This document shows, piece after piece, positions 23,808-32,026 of a stretch of DNA of 52,000 bases; position 1 is the first letter of the stretch, and each line of letters opens with the position of its first letter. Where the stretch lies: NCBI GenBank assembly GCA_016872795.1, contig VGYZ01000020.1, forward strand, positions 1 to 52,000, given 5' to 3'. The position numbers and the translations under genes were made by a program. Source of the stretch: Planctomycetota bacterium (GTDB taxonomy: Bacteria > Planctomycetota > UBA1135 > GCA-002686595). Under the pieces are notes generated by a model. The model did not search any database. It saw nothing but the letters and a program-made list of their open reading frames with translations, and was not told where the DNA came from.

Positions 23808-24364
23808 TGGAGGTTGCTCGTCGGGGTGGTGCTGGTGCCGGAGTTCTGGGCGCTCGGGGCGAGCTGCGGCATGGGCGCGGTGGAGATGCGCGCGCGGATC
23901 ATCAGCGCGTCGATGCTCGCCACGCCCGGACCGGAGGCCGGCCGCGTCTCGACCGCGATCTGTTCCGGCGCGATGCCTCGGGCCGCGAGGGCCGCGCTCA
24001 CGGTGGCCGCGCGCGCCGCGTGCAGGTCTTCGCTCTCGGAGCCGCGCGGCAGCGCGATGCGGCCGCCGCTCTCGCGCAGGCCCTCGGCGAGGATCGCGAG
24101 GTCGCGCTCGCCGAGCCGCGTGAGGCGTGCCGTGTCGGGCGCGAAGTGATGGTCGAACAGGGCGCGCTGGCGCAGCACGCCTTGGCGCACTTGGTCGGCG
24201 AAGGGCTCTTCGCGGAAACGGGTCTCCGCGAGCTGCTGCGCATCGTCCGCGGCGAGCGCGGTCTCGTAGGTGCTCGAGCCGCGCGGCCCCGAGCAGCCGA
24301 GCAGGCACAGGGTGGCGAGCGCGAGCGCGCCGGGATGGGGCAGGTGACGCATCGTGGTTCTCAT
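23804..24364 (-). CDS. CpaD/OmpA-like lipoprotein of the Tad locus
   Basis: This 186-residue protein has a lipobox (CLLGC, Cys24). A central region (HHFAPDTARLTRLGERDLAILAEGL, then ARAATVSAALAARGIAPEQI) has the pattern of CpaD/RcpB-type or OmpA-like periplasmic domains. The C-terminus is a low-complexity Ser/Thr/Pro/Asn tail. CpaD proteins are lipoproteins of the outer-membrane part of the Tad apparatus. The match is by layout and context, so the exact family is uncertain. It lies between tadC (23-bp gap) and tadD (GTGA overlap). A second ATG four codons in could also be the start. Confidence 0.7.
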   Translation of the reverse strand: MRTTMRHLPHPGALALATLCLLGCSGPRGSSTYETALAADDAQQLAETRFREEPFADQVRQGVLRQRALFDHHFAPDTARLTRLGERDLAILAEGLRESGGRIALPRGSESEDLHAARAATVSAALAARGIAPEQIAVETRPASGPGVASIDALMIRARISTAPMPQLAPSAQNSGTSTTPTSNLQ

Positions 24365-24387
24365 GAAAGGGGAGTGAACTGCGGGCC

Positions 24388-25236
24388 CTAGTCGCCGGTG
24401 GCGCGGCCGAGGGCCTCGAAGAGCATGGCGAGCATGGGGCCGATGATCAGCAGCAGCGTGGCCGGGAGGAGGAACATGGCCAGCGGGAAGAGCATCTTCA
24501 CCGAGGCCTCGTGGGCGCGCTCCTCGAGCACCTGCACCTCGGCATGGCGCAGCGACTCCGACAGCACGGCGATCGCACGCGCCATCTCGGTGCCGAAGCG
24601 CTCCGTCTGCTCGAGCAAGAGCCCGAGCTCGCGGAACTCGTCGACTCCCGTGCGCACGGTCGCGGAATCGAGCGCGCGGGTCCACGAGGTGCCGAAACCG
24701 ACCTCGAGGTCCACGCGCCGCATCTCGTCCGCGAGCGCCGCGCCGCGGCCGTCGAGGCTGGTCGAGACCGACTTCCACGCGGCGTTGAGGCTCATGCCGC
24801 CCTGCATGGAGATTTGCAACAGGTCGAGCATCACCGGGAATTCCGCGGCGAGCGCGAGTTGGCGCAGCTTGCGCTGACCGTCGAGCCACAGCTGCGGCAA
24901 CCACCAGCCGAGCAGGCCGCCGAGCAGCGCAAGCAGCACGACCGCGGCCAGCGCGTGGGCATTGCGCTGCGCGAGCAAGGCGCCGCCGAGTGCGCCCGAC
25001 AGCAGGCTCAGCGCGTGCAGCAGAACGAACGTCACGCGATCGGTGCCCGGTTTCAGCCCCGCGTCGGCGAGGTTGCGGCGGTAGGACTCGAGCGGTCCCT
25101 TGGGGCGCTGTTCTTCGCTCCACAGCCGCACGCGCTCGGCCTCGCGCCGACGCTCGGCATCGCGACGCACGGCCCAAGCCGTGCCCATCACGGCCACGAA
25201 CGTCGCGGCGCCGGCGATCCAGATCCCGGAGTTCAC
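24388..25236 (-). CDS. tadC: TadC inner-membrane platform protein (T2SSF domain)
   Basis: This 282-residue protein uses GTG, overlapping tadB as GTGA. It has an N-terminal helix, a cytoplasmic linker, two helices near residues 75-115 (LLHALSLLSGALGGALLA; AVVLLALLGGLLGWWLPQLWL), and a T2SSF domain with the typical EFPVMLDLLQISMQGGMSLNAAWK start and FRELGLLLEQTERFGTEMARA block. The final helix is LFPLAMFLLPATLLLIIGP. TadC pairs with TadB to form the membrane platform that couples the CpaF ATPase to pilin extraction and assembly. Confidence 0.93.
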   Translation of the reverse strand: MNSGIWIAGAATFVAVMGTAWAVRRDAERRREAERVRLWSEEQRPKGPLESYRRNLADAGLKPGTDRVTFVLLHALSLLSGALGGALLAQRNAHALAAVVLLALLGGLLGWWLPQLWLDGQRKLRQLALAAEFPVMLDLLQISMQGGMSLNAAWKSVSTSLDGRGAALADEMRRVDLEVGFGTSWTRALDSATVRTGVDEFRELGLLLEQTERFGTEMARAIAVLSESLRHAEVQVLEERAHEASVKMLFPLAMFLLPATLLLIIGPMLAMLFEALGRATGD

Positions 25237-25997
25237 GCGTCGCGCTCCGTGGGCAGGGGCTCGATGCGGCCGAGGCGCTGGATGGCGGCGAAACCGGCGA
25301 CGATCATCAGCATGGCCAGCGCGAGCATCACGTTGCCCGAGTGGTTCTCGAGCAGCGCCTCCGCGTAGCCTTCGAGGAGCGAGCACAGGAGCGCCACCGC
25401 GATCAGCGGCACCACCGCGAGCACCGAGGCCGCCGTGCGGCTGTAGGCGACGATCGCGCGCGCTCGGCGGCGCACGCGCGCGCGCTCGACGAGCGAGGTG
25501 GCCAGTCGGTCGGTGGTCTCGGCGAGGTTGCCGCCCGCGCTGACCTGCACGGCGAGCGAGAGGCCGAAGGCTCGCAGGGCTGGGATCGGCGAGCGCACGA
25601 GCACGTTGCGCACCGCGGCGCCGAGCTCCTCGCCGAGCGACTCGCGTTGCGCGATCTCGCGGAACGAGCGGCCGGCCTCGCCGCGCGCTTCCTGCGCGAG
25701 GATCTGCAGCATGCCGGAGAGCGGGATGCCGGCGCGCAGGGCGCGGCTGGCGGTCTCGATGGCCTCGACGGCGTACCGCTCCTCGAGCAGCGCGTCGGCG
25801 GCCCGCGACTGTCCGCGCAGCACCATCAGCGCCATCTGCCACGCAGCGAAGAAGGCTGCCGCGAGCAACGGCTTGCCCGCGCCGAACCACAGCACGCAGG
25901 TGATCGCGAGCCCCGCCATGAACAGCGGCAGGCGCAGGCGCTCGAGCGCCTGCTTCTCTGTCGCGGGTGCCGCGGGCTCCGGCGCGTCGCTCGTCAC
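25233..25997 (-). CDS. tadB: TadB inner-membrane platform protein (T2SSF domain)
   Basis: This 254-residue protein starts at a GTG that overlaps the cpaF stop. It has N-terminal membrane segments (PLFMAGLAITCVLWFGAG; LLAAAFFAAWQMALMVL) and a T2SSF domain marked by AIETASRALRAGIPLSGMLQ, IPALRAFGLSLAVQVSAGGNLAETTDRL and the closing helices. The SAGGNLAETTDRLA segment is characteristic of TadB. It forms the membrane platform with TadC. The start could be slightly downstream, but the 4-bp overlap is the repeated pattern in this operon. The N-terminal extension of some TadB proteins is absent. Confidence 0.93.
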   Translation of the reverse strand: MTSDAPEPAAPATEKQALERLRLPLFMAGLAITCVLWFGAGKPLLAAAFFAAWQMALMVLRGQSRAADALLEERYAVEAIETASRALRAGIPLSGMLQILAQEARGEAGRSFREIAQRESLGEELGAAVRNVLVRSPIPALRAFGLSLAVQVSAGGNLAETTDRLATSLVERARVRRRARAIVAYSRTAASVLAVVPLIAVALLCSLLEGYAEALLENHSGNVMLALAMLMIVAGFAAIQRLGRIEPLPTERDA

Positions 25998-27289
25998 TTG
26001 CCGTGTTCCTTCGCGAGCGGTCCGGCGGCGAACAGCGCGGCGTCGGGCTCGATGCCGCGCGACTTCATGCGCGCGAGGAAGCGCGGCTGGACCCCGCTGG
26101 CGACGAAGCGCCCGGTGGCCACGCCCGCTCGCACGGTCTCGAGCTCGAAGCTGTGGATCACTTGAGTGCGCACCGTCTCGCCTTCGGCGCCGGCGAGCTC
26201 GACGACTTCGCTCACCACGCGCCGCCCGTCCGGCAGGCGCGCGATGTGCACGACGAGGTCGATGCCCGAGGCGATGTACTCGCGCAGCACGCGCACCGGC
26301 ACGTCGAAGCCGCCCATGGCGAGCATCGACTCGAGGCGCGTGAGCGCATCGCGCGCCGAGTTGGCGTGCAAGGTCGTCATCGAGCCTGCGTGGCCCGTAT
26401 TCATGGCCTGCATCATGTCGAAGGCCTCGGCGCCGCGGCACTCCCCGACGATGATGCGATCGGGGCGCATGCGCAGGGCGTTGCGCAGGAGGTCGCGCGC
26501 CGTCACGGCGCCGATGCCCTCGACGTTGGCCGCGCGCGACTCGAGCCGCACGACATGGTTGCCTTCGAGGCGCAGCTCCGCGGCGTCCTCGATGGTGATC
26601 ACGCGCTCGTCTTGCACGAGAGCGGCGGACACGGCGTTCAGCAGCGTCGTCTTGCCGACGCCGGCACCGCCCGAGAACAGGATGTTGAGCCGCGCCTTCA
26701 CGGCCGCGCGCAGGAGCGTCACGGTCGCGGGCGCGATCGAGCCGAGCTCGACCATGCGGTCGAGGCCGAGCGCGCGCTTGGGGAAGCGGCGGATCGAGAG
26801 CTGTGGACCATCGACCGAGAGCGGAGGGATCACGGCGTTGACGCGCGCGCCGTCGGGCAGGCGCGCGTCGACCATCGGGCTGCGCTCGTCGATGCGCCGT
26901 CCGGCGTTGCGCACGAGGCGCTGGATCACGTGCAGCAGGTGCGCGCTGTCGCGGAAGCGCACGCCGCTCTCCTCGAGCTTGCCGCGGCGCTCGACGATCA
27001 CGCGCTCAGGCTGCGTGACGAGGATGTCGCTGATCTCGTCGTCGGCGAGCAGCGGCTCGAGCGGCCCGAGCCGGAACATGTCGTCGAGCACGCCCTGCAC
27101 GAGCGCGCGGCGATCCTCGTCTCCGATCGACGGCGCGAGCTTCTTGAGCAGCGCTTCCGCGCGCGCGGAGCACTCGCTCTCGAGCTCGCCGCGCCCGAGC
27201 CGCTCGGCCGCGCCGAAGTCGAGCGCGGCGACGAGCTTCTCGTGCATCTCGCGGCGCAGCTCGGCGTGCCGCACCACGGACGGATTCAT
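25994..27289 (-). CDS. cpaF: CpaF/TadA secretion ATPase of the Tad pilus
   Basis: This 431-residue protein has all boxes of the type II/IV secretion GspE ATPases: Walker A GGAGVGKT (207-214), Asp box ITIEDAAEL (231-239), Walker B RIIVGECRG (278-286), and His box GHAGSMTTLHAN (299-310). The ATG at 27289 is preceded by AAGGA, which decides it over a GTG five codons upstream. It hydrolyses ATP in the cytoplasm to drive pilin assembly through TadB/TadC. It is in the usual cpaC-cpaF-tadB-tadC order with a 17-bp gap from the secretin gene and a GTGA overlap with tadB. Confidence 0.96.
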   Translation of the reverse strand: MNPSVVRHAELRREMHEKLVAALDFGAAERLGRGELESECSARAEALLKKLAPSIGDEDRRALVQGVLDDMFRLGPLEPLLADDEISDILVTQPERVIVERRGKLEESGVRFRDSAHLLHVIQRLVRNAGRRIDERSPMVDARLPDGARVNAVIPPLSVDGPQLSIRRFPKRALGLDRMVELGSIAPATVTLLRAAVKARLNILFSGGAGVGKTTLLNAVSAALVQDERVITIEDAAELRLEGNHVVRLESRAANVEGIGAVTARDLLRNALRMRPDRIIVGECRGAEAFDMMQAMNTGHAGSMTTLHANSARDALTRLESMLAMGGFDVPVRVLREYIASGIDLVVHIARLPDGRRVVSEVVELAGAEGETVRTQVIHSFELETVRAGVATGRFVASGVQPRFLARMKSRGIEPDAALFAAGPLAKEHGK

Positions 27290-27306
27290 CGGGACGTCCT
27301 TCACGG

Positions 27307-28800
27307 CTAGTTCGAAGCGGGCCGGGCTCCATCCGCGGCGGGGAGGCGCGCGTCTTCCGCGCGGCGCCACGCGCCCGGACCCTTGAGTCCCTCGAGCCCG
27401 AGCTCGCGCAGGCGCGCGGTCGGTCCACCGACGGCCGACTGGCCGTGGAACACGCCTTTGGCGAAGAACTCCCAGTCGCTCGGGGCGACGTGCAGGTCGC
27501 CCGGCATCGGACGCTCGTAGCCGTCGTCGAGCGCATCGACGAGGTCCGCGGTGACCATCACCACGAGCTCCGTCTGGTCCTGCTCGTAGCGCACGCTGCG
27601 GAACAGGGGGCCGAGCATCGGCAGGTCGCCGAGCACGGGCACGCGCGAGACGCGCGCCTGATCCTTGCTGCGCAGCAGTCCCGCCATCGCGAACGACTGG
27701 CCGGTGCCGAGCTCGACCGTGGTGCTCGAGCGGCGCGTGACCACGCCGGGAATCGTGAAGCCGTTCTGGCGCACCGCGCCGACTTCGCTGAGCTCGCTCA
27801 CTTCCGGCGCGACCTCGAGGCGGATGCGCCCGCCGCCGAGCACCTGCGGGCGGAAGTTGAGCCGCACGCCGAAGTCCTTGTAGACGATCGTGACGTAGTT
27901 GCCGCCGCCGACCTGCGCGTTCTGCACGATCGGCACGGGGAACTCGCCGCCGACGAGGAAGGTCGCCTGCTCGCCGCTGACGGCGACGAGGTTGGGCTCC
28001 GCGAGCAAGCGCACGTAGCGATTCTCGGAGAGCGCCTGCAGGTAGGCCTCGAAGTCGGCGCTCGGGATGCCGAAGAACATCGTCGTCGCGGCCGTGACGC
28101 GGTTGCCGGTCAGGTCGTAGGTGTATTCGCCGCTGCCGATGTCGGCGCCGGCCTTGGGCGAGATCGAGACGGGCTGGAAGGGCGAGGCGCCCGGCGACTG
28201 CAGGCCGCCGAAGCCCGACTGGCTGCCGCCGACGCCGCCGAACGAGAGCTCGCGCAGCGCCGTGCGGCTCGCCTCGGCGATGCGCACGCGAAGCTGGACC
28301 TGCTGGAGGCCGGCGATGCGCGTCAGGTTGGCCCACTTGAGGCCTGTGGAGTCCATGTAGCGGTCGAGCGACTCGGCCACGCCCGTGTCGGACAGGGTCC
28401 CGCGCACGACGACGGTGCCGCCCAGGTCCTCGACCGAGAGCTCCGCGCTGAAGAGCTGCGCGAGCGAGCGACGCAGCTCCGTCACGTCGACCGTGACGCG
28501 CACGCGGCGCGAGACGGCCACGCCGGACTCGAGCCGGACGAGCAGGTCGGTCGCCCCGGGCGCGCGGGCGACGAGCAGGAGCTCGTCGGGGTTCACCGGG
28601 CGCGCGTCGAGAATTTCGGGATGCGCGACGACGACGGTGGCGGCGCGGCCGCCGAGCGCGAGCAGGGTCGAGGCACCCGAGCGCAGCTCGAGCGTCTCGG
28701 CCGTCTGGGCTTGGGGGAGAAGGGCGGCGGGTTGCGCGGCGGCGATCGGCGCGAGCGCCAGCGACACTGCCAGCGCGAGCGCGGAGGTCAGGCTCGTCAT
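27307..28800 (-). CDS. cpaC: CpaC/RcpA outer-membrane secretin of the Tad pilus
   Basis: This 497-residue protein has a signal peptide (LALAVSLALAPIAAAQP). A pilus-assembly N-terminal domain follows, with the glycine-rich LRSGASTLLALGG, then a BON-like segment (GGTVVVRGTLSDTGVAESL). The secretin domain includes ALSENRYVRLLAEPNLVAVSGEQATFLVGGEFP, VYKDFGVRLNFRPQVL, and a final VPVLGDLPMLGPLFRS motif, all hallmarks of T2SS/T3SS-type secretins. Tad secretins form the outer-membrane pore through which the pilus leaves, and presence here implies a diderm envelope. The C-terminal ~70 residues are poorly conserved and might bind partner lipoproteins. Confidence 0.95.
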   Translation of the reverse strand: MTSLTSALALAVSLALAPIAAAQPAALLPQAQTAETLELRSGASTLLALGGRAATVVVAHPEILDARPVNPDELLLVARAPGATDLLVRLESGVAVSRRVRVTVDVTELRRSLAQLFSAELSVEDLGGTVVVRGTLSDTGVAESLDRYMDSTGLKWANLTRIAGLQQVQLRVRIAEASRTALRELSFGGVGGSQSGFGGLQSPGASPFQPVSISPKAGADIGSGEYTYDLTGNRVTAATTMFFGIPSADFEAYLQALSENRYVRLLAEPNLVAVSGEQATFLVGGEFPVPIVQNAQVGGGNYVTIVYKDFGVRLNFRPQVLGGGRIRLEVAPEVSELSEVGAVRQNGFTIPGVVTRRSSTTVELGTGQSFAMAGLLRSKDQARVSRVPVLGDLPMLGPLFRSVRYEQDQTELVVMVTADLVDALDDGYERPMPGDLHVAPSDWEFFAKGVFHGQSAVGGPTARLRELGLEGLKGPGAWRRAEDARLPAADGARPASN

Positions 28801-28828
28801 GGGGGTGGGACCTTGGGGACGTGCGCGT

Positions 28829-29566
28829 TCAGCGCGGCTGGGCAAACTCGTGGCGCTCGCTCGCCTCACCGCGGATCACGAGCACCTCCCACTTGGGGGT
28901 GGCGGGCGCGGCCGGGGCGGGGGGCGGGGCGACCGGAGCCGCTTGGGCCACCGGGGCCTTGGGCGCGGGTTCCTCGAGGGCGAACAGCTCGCGCGTCGAG
29001 GCCTCGGCCGGGGCCGAGCTCGGGGCGTCGCCATCCCTCTCGGAGCGCAGCGAGAGGCCCAGCGTGCCGCGCGCGCTGGCGAGCTCGATCTGGGCGGCGT
29101 GCTGCGGAGTCACGGCCAGCGTGACGGTCGTGCGGCGGGAGCCGCGGCGCTCGTCGCTCGAACTCGGCACGAGCACGGTGTCCTCGTTGACCGCTACCAC
29201 GCGCGCGCCTTCGAGCACCGTGCGCGTCACGGTCTCGCGCCGGCCGTTGACCGTGCCGGGGGCGTCCATCGTGGCGAGCACGTCGACGCGCGCGCCGGGG
29301 TAGAGCATCACTTCCGGACCGTTGTCGCGCAGCGTGATCGTGATCGCGCGCGTGCCGGCCGGGAGCTCGCTTCCGAGCGTCACGCCATCGGCGCGCACCG
29401 CCGGGCTCTGGGCCCGCGCCGGCGGCTTGGTGACGGTGCCGGCGACGCGCTCGGCGGCCTCGCTCTGGGCGTTTTCATCCCCGAGCACGGACTGCAACAG
29501 GCCCGTCGCGAGGGCGGCGATGACGGCCATGGCGATGCCGATGAGGAGCAGGCGGGAAGTTTGCAT
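28829..29566 (-). CDS. cpaB: CpaB/RcpC Flp pilus assembly protein
   Basis: This 245-residue protein has an N-terminal membrane helix (LLLIGIAMAVIAALATGLL). An SAF/RcpC domain follows, including LGSELPAGTRAITITLRDNG, YPGARVDVLATM and the RTVLEGARVVAVNEDTVL segment, with TTVTLAVTPQHAAQIELAS near the end. The C-terminus is an Ala/Pro linker ending in a short conserved-looking tail. CpaB/RcpC is a periplasmic component thought to contact peptidoglycan and the secretin. Its operon position between tadE and cpaC is common. It ends 28 bp before the secretin start. Confidence 0.93.
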   Translation of the reverse strand: MQTSRLLLIGIAMAVIAALATGLLQSVLGDENAQSEAAERVAGTVTKPPARAQSPAVRADGVTLGSELPAGTRAITITLRDNGPEVMLYPGARVDVLATMDAPGTVNGRRETVTRTVLEGARVVAVNEDTVLVPSSSDERRGSRRTTVTLAVTPQHAAQIELASARGTLGLSLRSERDGDAPSSAPAEASTRELFALEEPAPKAPVAQAAPVAPPPAPAAPATPKWEVLVIRGEASERHEFAQPR

Positions 29567-29592
29567 GGAGGTTCTCGTGGAGTGGACGGGGG

Positions 29593-30015
29593 CTAGTCGT
29601 TGCGAGGCTCGAGCACCATGGAGGCGCGGCCCTTCATCGTGTCGGGGATCGGCATCAGCCGCGCGAGTCCGAGCAGCTGGTTGGGAGCGTAGCGGGCTTG
29701 GATGCTGACGGTGATGGCCGTGCCGGCGTCGAGGTCCTCGGGGGCGCCGGGCAGGAAGTGGATCTGCGCGCCGACGATGCCGAGCTCGCCGAGCGCGGCT
29801 TGGACCTTGGACTCGACCGAGGCCGCCGTGGCCCCGTCGAGCGAAGCCTCGCGCGCGCCGAGCCGGGCGGCGCTGTCGATCTGGGTCGACTTCAGCACCA
29901 GCCAGCCGTACTCGCAGGCGGCGAAGATCACCAACAGGAGCAGCGGCACCGCGATGGCGGCTTCGATGCTCTCCGAGCCGCGCCGCGCGCGCGCGCTGCG
30001 CTTCCAGTCGTTCAT
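29593..30015 (-). CDS. tadE: TadE-family pseudopilin
   Basis: This 140-residue protein has a short basic leader (MNDWKRSARARRG) followed by SESIEAAIAVPLLLLVIFAACEYG, the TadE-type segment with expected cleavage after Gly and Glu at +5. The rest is periplasmic (VQAALGELGIVGAQIHFLP and so on). TadE proteins are minor pseudopilins processed by the same peptidase as Flp and needed for pilus initiation. The ATG overlaps the prepilin peptidase stop as ATGA, so the two are coupled. A second minor pilin (TadF) is not seen in the run, though the TadG-like protein divergent from here could complement it. Confidence 0.9.
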   Translation of the reverse strand: MNDWKRSARARRGSESIEAAIAVPLLLLVIFAACEYGWLVLKSTQIDSAARLGAREASLDGATAASVESKVQAALGELGIVGAQIHFLPGAPEDLDAGTAITVSIQARYAPNQLLGLARLMPIPDTMKGRASMVLEPRND

Positions 30016-30617
30016 GCTCCGCCTCCGCGGGTTTCCCACCACCACCAAGTCAGCGCCGTGCCGACCAAGATCGCGGGGGCGTAGGGCATCCACTGCTTGG
30101 GGCGCTCCTTGGCCGGGCCACCGGCCGGCAGGGCGCTGCCCTCGGGATAGGTGATGCGGCCGGCGAGCGCGCGACCAAACTCGAGGCGCGTGATCCACAG
30201 CCCGTGCATCAGCACCACCGGGACGTCGCGCAGGCCACCGCGCGCGACCGTCACACCCATGCCGAGGACGAAACCCGCGCTGGTCACTCCCAGCACCAGC
30301 GGAACGGATGCGGAGCTGCCGAGCCAGGCGCCGATGCCCATCATCAGCTTGGCGTCGCCGGCTCCGCCGCCCGCGAGGATGAAAACTCCGATGAAGATGC
30401 CGCCCGCGATCGCGGCTCCGAGCAGCGCGTCCCCGAAGCCATTCCATCCGCCGAGCCAGCCCGCGTAGGCGAGGCCGAGCCCGAGCAGCGGGAAGGTCAG
30501 CCAGTTCGGGATGCGCATGCTACGGAGATCCGTAGCCGTGGCCACGGAGCTGGCGACGAGCAGGAGCAGCCAGACCCACGCTTGCGGGCCGGCTGAGGCG
30601 GGGGGGAGGATCGGCAT
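30012..30617 (-). CDS. cpaA: CpaA/TadV-type A24 prepilin peptidase
   Basis: This 201-residue protein has six or so membrane helices and the two aspartates of A24 aspartic peptidases: TDLRSMRIPNWLT in the first cytoplasmic loop and GGAGDAKLMMGIGAW (GxGD) in the second. It lacks the N-terminal methylase domain of PilD, as Tad-specific peptidases do. It should cleave the leaders of the three Flp-like prepilins and TadE after Gly. It is the first gene of the minus-strand Tad operon. The 5' region (30618-30735) shared with the divergent TadG-like gene includes an AT-rich island. Confidence 0.94.
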   Translation of the reverse strand: MPILPPASAGPQAWVWLLLLVASSVATATDLRSMRIPNWLTFPLLGLGLAYAGWLGGWNGFGDALLGAAIAGGIFIGVFILAGGGAGDAKLMMGIGAWLGSSASVPLVLGVTSAGFVLGMGVTVARGGLRDVPVVLMHGLWITRLEFGRALAGRITYPEGSALPAGGPAKERPKQWMPYAPAILVGTALTWWWWETRGGGA

Positions 30618-30689
30618 GTCGGCGAGTATCGATGTTCCCGGGCGGCGGGGCGGGAGTCAAAACTCTCAACCCAGAGCGCTTCCGCTCAG

Positions 30690-30720
30690 GTTACTGTACA
30701 TTAAACATCGAATAGTACTT
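30690..30720. promoter_or_regulatory. AT-rich island in the divergent Tad/TadG-like promoter region
   Basis: About 30 bases around 30690-30720 are unusually AT-rich for this window and contain GTAC near both ends. On the plus strand, TTACTG (30691-30696) and TAGTAC (30713-30718) have a 16-base spacer, a weak match to a sigma70-type promoter for the TadG-like gene. The island could also serve the divergent operon. No clear operator is seen. Confidence 0.35.
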
Positions 30721-30735
30721 CCCGAAAGCCCCCTC

Positions 30736-32010
30736 TTGCGACTTCGCCCCACATCGCATCCGGACCGCCGAGGCCTCTCGAGCGTGAAGGTGATCGTGGT
30801 CCTGCCGTCGGTGCTCATGCTCTCGTGGCTCGGCATCGAGGTTGGCCTCGCCCTGCGTTCGGCGGCCGTGGCGCGCCATGGGTCCGATGCCGTGGCGCTG
30901 GCCGCGGCCGCGCGCTTCGACGAAGGTTTCCCGGCGGCCGTGGAGGACGCTCTCACCGCCGCCGCCGCCAACCGCGCCCCGGCCGGTCCGCTCTCGATCG
31001 CCGTCGGCCCCGGCCCAGCGGGCGGGGGCGACCTCGAGTTCGGGCGCTGGGATCGCTTCCAGAAGGTCTTCGTGCCCGATCCCGAGGGTGGCCGGGCCGT
31101 GCGCGCGACCGTGCGCTTTGCCGCCGACCACCCCAACGGCGCCCCCGGGCTCGTCCTGCCGTCCCTGTTCCCCGGCGTGGCCGTGGAGATCGAGCGCCAG
31201 AGCGTGGCGGTGTTCGTGCCCCCCAAGCACCTCGTGTCGGCCCTCGTGCTCGAGGACGAGGGCGAGGCGCTCGAGGTCGAGCGCGCGGCGCGGCTGCGCA
31301 CGCGGGGCTGCGTCCTCGTCGCGTCGAGCCAAGAGTCCGCCGTGCGCGTCGCCGGTGCGCCGCGCGTGCTGGTGGCCGAGCTGCGCGTGGCCGGAGGCCT
31401 CGAGGAAGGCAGCGAGGTGCTGATCGACTCCGACGTCGCCGTCGGTTTTCCCATTCCCGCGGACCCCTACGCCTCGACCCCGCTTCCGCCGCTCGACACG
31501 GCCCCTGCGGAGGCCATCGACCACGACAACCTCGGCACGACCTTCTTGCACCCCGGCGTGCACTCCGACTTCGCCGCCACGGGTGGCCGCGTCGTGCTGC
31601 TCACGGGCGTGCACCAGTTCGAAGGCCCGATCGTGCTCTCCGGCGAGGCGCAGCTCGAACTGCAGTCCGCCACCCTGCGCTTCGGTCCCGTCGGCCGCCT
31701 GACGCTCTCGGACCGCGCCGAGGTGATGGGCGCGGCCTCGGACCAGCTGCCCGGCTGGGAGGACTTCTGGGCCCTGCAGGAGGCCGGCGCGCGCACTTGG
31801 AACCTCTCGGATTCCGCCGAGATCGACATCAAGGGCCACATCTACGCGCCGACCACGCGCATCCTGCTCGAAGGCAGCTCGCGCATGGACACGGGCACGC
31901 TGGTCGCCGGTGCCGTGCGCGTGCGCGGCGACGCCGTGCTGCGCCTGCGCGAGAGCATCGAGCCGCTCGAAGGCACTCCGGTGCCCGGGCGCGCCAAGCT
32001 CGTGCGCTGA
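30736..32010 (+). CDS. TadG-like protein with beta-helix-like C-terminal domain
   Basis: This ~424-residue protein begins with the TadE/G-type N-terminus: a basic HPDRRGLSS leader, a single helix (VIVVLPSVLMLSWLGIEVGLAL), then SDAVALAAAARFD, the alanine-rich segment of TadG-like proteins. The likely start is TTG at 30736, which keeps the RRG leader; a GTG at 30784 is the alternative. The C-terminal half has repeated short beta strands (VVLLTGVHQFEGPIVLSGEA; LELQSATLRFGPVGRLTLS; KGHIYAPTTRILLEGSS), a beta-helix-like pattern seen in some pilus-associated TadG proteins, in place of the usual von Willebrand A domain. It is divergent from the Tad operon and convergent with a VWA protein. Confidence 0.75.
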   Translation: MRLRPTSHPDRRGLSSVKVIVVLPSVLMLSWLGIEVGLALRSAAVARHGSDAVALAAAARFDEGFPAAVEDALTAAAANRAPAGPLSIAVGPGPAGGGDLEFGRWDRFQKVFVPDPEGGRAVRATVRFAADHPNGAPGLVLPSLFPGVAVEIERQSVAVFVPPKHLVSALVLEDEGEALEVERAARLRTRGCVLVASSQESAVRVAGAPRVLVAELRVAGGLEEGSEVLIDSDVAVGFPIPADPYASTPLPPLDTAPAEAIDHDNLGTTFLHPGVHSDFAATGGRVVLLTGVHQFEGPIVLSGEAQLELQSATLRFGPVGRLTLSDRAEVMGAASDQLPGWEDFWALQEAGARTWNLSDSAEIDIKGHIYAPTTRILLEGSSRMDTGTLVAGAVRVRGDAVLRLRESIEPLEGTPVPGRAKLVR

Positions 32011-32026
32011 GAACGGCTGCCGTTTG

